Positions 61,640 to 64,000 of a stretch of DNA of 64,000 nucleotides are shown one piece after another. The first letter of the stretch is position 1, and every line of letters begins with the position of its first letter. The DNA comes from Pomphorhynchus laevis (lineage: Eukaryota; Acanthocephala; Palaeacanthocephala; Echinorhynchida; Pomphorhynchidae): assembly GCA_012934845.2 (NCBI GenBank), contig WNNJ02001468.1, positions 62,001-126,000 on the forward strand, given 5' to 3'. Below the pieces are notes generated by a model. It made no database searches and was not told the origin of the DNA. It was given only the letters and a program-made list of their open reading frames with translations. Position numbers and translations under genes: made by a program.

Positions 61640-63600
61640 GTTAGCGATCAACGTCATAAATTGAAATCCTGACCAAACAAAATTTAGATGATCCGGAATG
61701 CACGAGGTTAGTTTGAAAAGAACATGCCCATGCTATCACGACAGCGAATTTTCGGAGATGTTTTATAAATATATCACCTTGCAACCAAAACGACTGATGG
61801 TAGTTCATCCTACTGATGAGTGTTGCCGGTTCCATTAGCTCGTCTAGGAGTAATTAGGAAGTCTGCTCTGCTAGTAATCGAACTCCGAGTTTTGTCAACG
61901 TCTTCGATTATAAAACTGAGGATTATTGGTTCTTAAAGCACAGTGTAACACATCATACTACCATATTATAAAAATGCTTCCTCTTATGGATCCTCTGAGA
62001 AAATGAACCGGAAAGCATTTGGTTTATTTAAAAAGGCTAGGTTACTGCCACCACTTCAGCGAATTCTCGGAGATGACTTTTTAATATATCACAAGGCAGC
62101 TGAAGCGATCTATTGTTATCATTCTACTGATTAGTGATGCTGGTCTCATGAGTTTATCTAGAAGTGATAAGAAAGTATGCTCTGCTAGTAATCGAACTCT
62201 GGTTTTTGGCAGCATCTACGATTGTAAAACTAAGGCTTATTGGCTTTAAGAGCACAGTGTAATACATTATACTACGAAATTATAAATATGTATCCTCTTA
62301 TGGATCCTGTGAGAAAACAAGCAACGAAAGCGATTGAAATTCTTGCCGAATAAAATTAGGATGGTCCGGAATGCAAGTGTTTAATTTAAAGAGGCTATGC
62401 CTATGCTATGACGTCAGCGAATTCTCGGAGATTACTTTGAAATTCACCACAAGGCAGCAAAACAACTAATGGTAGTTCACCCTACTGATGAGTCTTGCCT
62501 TTTACCATTAGCTCGTTTAGAAGTGAGAAGGAAGTCATCTCTACATGTAATCGAACGCCAATTTTTGCATCATCTAAGATTATAAAGCTGAAACCCTTTA
62601 TCCTGCCGAATAAAATTAGGATGTTTCGGAAAGCATATGGTTAGTTTAAAAAAGTTATGCCAATGATACTACGTTAGCAAATTCTCGGAGAATTCTTTTA
62701 AATATATCATCTGGTAGCCGAAACGACTAAGGTTGGTTCACCCTATTGTTGAGTGCTGCCGGTTACTATTAGTTCGTCTAGGAGTGCTAATAATACCTGA
62801 TCTGCATGTTATCGAACTCCGGTGTTTGGCAACATTTACGATTATAAAACTTAAGCTTATTGGTTCCCGGAGCTCAGTTTTACACATTCTCCGATTTAAT
62901 TATAAAAATGTATCATATAAAGGTCCTGTGAGAAAGAAAGCAACGATAGCAATTAAAATTCCTGCCGAATAATATTAGGATGATCCGGAAATTACGTTGT
63001 TAGTTTAAGGAGGCTATGTCGATGATGCAACGTTAGCAAATTATCGGAGATGCATTTTAAATATATCACAATGCAGCCGAAACGACTGATGGTAGTTCAC
63101 CTTACTGATAAGTGCTGCCGGCTACCATCAGCTCGTCTAGGAGTGATAAGGAAATCTGCTCTACTTGTAATCGAACTCCGGTTTTTGGCAACATCTACAC
63201 TTATGAAACTGAAGTTTATTAGCTCATGAAGCACAGTTTAACACAATCAGATATAAAATTATAAAAATGTATCCTCCAAAGGATCCTGTGAGAAAGCAAG
63301 CAACTACAGCAAGTAAAATTCCTGCTAAATAAAATAAGGATGATCCGGAAAGCACATGGTTAGTTTGAAGAGGCTAGGCCCATGCTACTACGGTAGCAAA
63401 TTCTCGGATATGCCTTTTAAATATATCACAAGGCAGCTGAAATGAATTATGGTAGTTCACCCTACTGATGAGTGCTGCCTGCTACCATCAGCTCGTCTAG
63501 GAGTGATAAGGAAGTCTGCTCTGCATGTAATCAAACTCCGGTTTTTGGCAACATTTATGATTATAAAACTAAAGCTTATTGGCTCCCGGAAACTATATAA
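61640..63600 (+). repeat. Tandem array of a roughly 340-bp non-coding unit
   Basis: Units begin near 61660, 62000, 62345, 62610, 62965 and 63320, so periods are about 265-358 bp. Shared landmarks: GCCGAATAAAATTAGGATGA, ATTCTCGGAGAT, GGTAGTTCACCCTACTGATG, AGCTCGTCTAGGAGTGATAA, GGATCCTGTGAGAAAGCAAG. Short ORFs inside are chance. Each unit carries the core-like motif GGCAGC, GAAAC, 21 nt, CTGATGA, GCTGCC or variants, plus a hairpin CTGATGGTAG/CTACCATCAG in the best copies. Confidence 0.9.
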
Positions 63601-64000
63601 AATTGTGTTGCTTGATAGACTGGCTTTGATTTACGACTCAGTCACTATGTCACTTCTAGACGATCACTTTAGCATCGAAATGATGAGTGCCCTCCAGTAC
63701 TCATAAGTAAAATGAAGTACCCACTAATCGTTTCAGTTACCTGTGTGACATTGTGAATTAAAGCGTTTCCGACACTTAATGTGCTCCAGATGGTCTCCCG
63801 GAGCACATCAAACAAGAATTTTTGCTCTTGTTAATTTTATCAAAAAACAAGCAACTACAATAAAAAATATCAAGAAAATTTATAACTGTTCAAGCAAATT
63901 ACAATTGCTGAAGATGATGCCAGCTAGGCATCGAAATATTCAATTCAATAAATTTTGCGTTGGTTTTTGCCATCTTTCTAATTTACAAGCAACTACAGCA
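63601..64000 (+). repeat. End of the array with a hammerhead-like hairpin
   Basis: Non-repeated sequence, then two occurrences of the array's junction CAAGCAACTACA (about 63848 and 63988) flanking about 140 bp with the hairpin at 63902-63946. The window ends inside it, so the array probably continues. Confidence 0.6.
63902..63946 (+). ncRNA. Hammerhead-ribozyme-like hairpin in the array
   Basis: CAATTG (helix I), CTGAAGA (63908-63914), an extra T, GATGCC, loop AGCTA, GGCATC (helix II, 6 bp), GAAA (63933-63936), TATT, CAATTC (helix I, 5 bp). Same layout as at 37937-37980, with different helix sequences but the same pairing. Type I order with minimal helix III. Confidence 0.5.

Noticed and set aside
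61053-63706. ORFs of 75-111 codons in the array and inverted repeats
   Set aside because: Frames are not kept between repeat units, so no coding selection.
1-64000. CRISPR arrays, bacterial operons, Shine-Dalgarno sites
   Set aside because: Spliced genes, LINEs and nuclear-pore and mitoribosome genes show this is eukaryotic nuclear DNA; none of these features is present.

Overview
The window is nuclear DNA of an invertebrate animal. It is very AT-rich. Three spliced or intact host genes of animal type sit on the plus strand: Nup35 (nuclear pore), Naa25/Mdm20 (NatB acetyltransferase auxiliary subunit) and mRpL23 (mitochondrial ribosome, uL23m). Several introns are only 43-60 bp, and the proteins are strongly diverged from the human ones, which points to a fast-evolving lineage. 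I cannot name the phylum from the sequence.

Layout. 1-7030: two head-to-tail copies of one EEP-type LINE (A, B), with a decayed BED-finger hAT transposon inserted in ORF1 of B. 7636-10357: a broken Ty3/gypsy-like LTR fossil with about 95-bp LTRs. 10690-11790: a rearranged Penelope-like element. 11790-16225: a nearly intact, GC-rich CR1/L2-like LINE (G). 16680-17490: RT piece of an RLE-type LINE. 17.5-19.5 kb: AT-rich DNA with two GC-richer islands. 19530-21730 (-): LINE E. 21735-25010 (+): a third copy of the A/B family (C). 26628-29690 (-): a Jockey/CR1-like LINE (F). 31205-36731: Nup35. 36740-37600: long inverted repeat. 40945-41390: RLE-LINE tail. 41582-44860: Naa25. 46.5-51.2 kb: a SINE-like unit and many copies of a non-coding dispersed repeat (DR). 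52765-56365: mRpL23, whose third intron holds palindromes and a 257-bp tandem repeat. 57775-59745: LINE D, same family as E. 59.9-60.7 kb: DR copies. 61.0-64 kb: nested inverted repeats and a roughly 340-bp tandem array reaching the window end.

The three host genes are ordinary housekeeping genes and do not form a pathway or operon. The most unusual signal is in the repeats. At least three non-coding families (DR, the 257-bp intron repeat and the 61-64 kb array) share one arrangement: a closing stem, GAAAC, a 21-22 nt spacer, CTGANGA, and the other stem strand. These are the conserved core strands of a hammerhead ribozyme in the permuted (stem-II-open) order. The array shows at least one compensatory base-pair change. 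Three further single hairpins (37.9, 45.3 and 63.9 kb) show the core in the usual order, as is known from Penelope-like elements and retrozymes. Helix I is missing or very short in the permuted form, so catalysis is not established.
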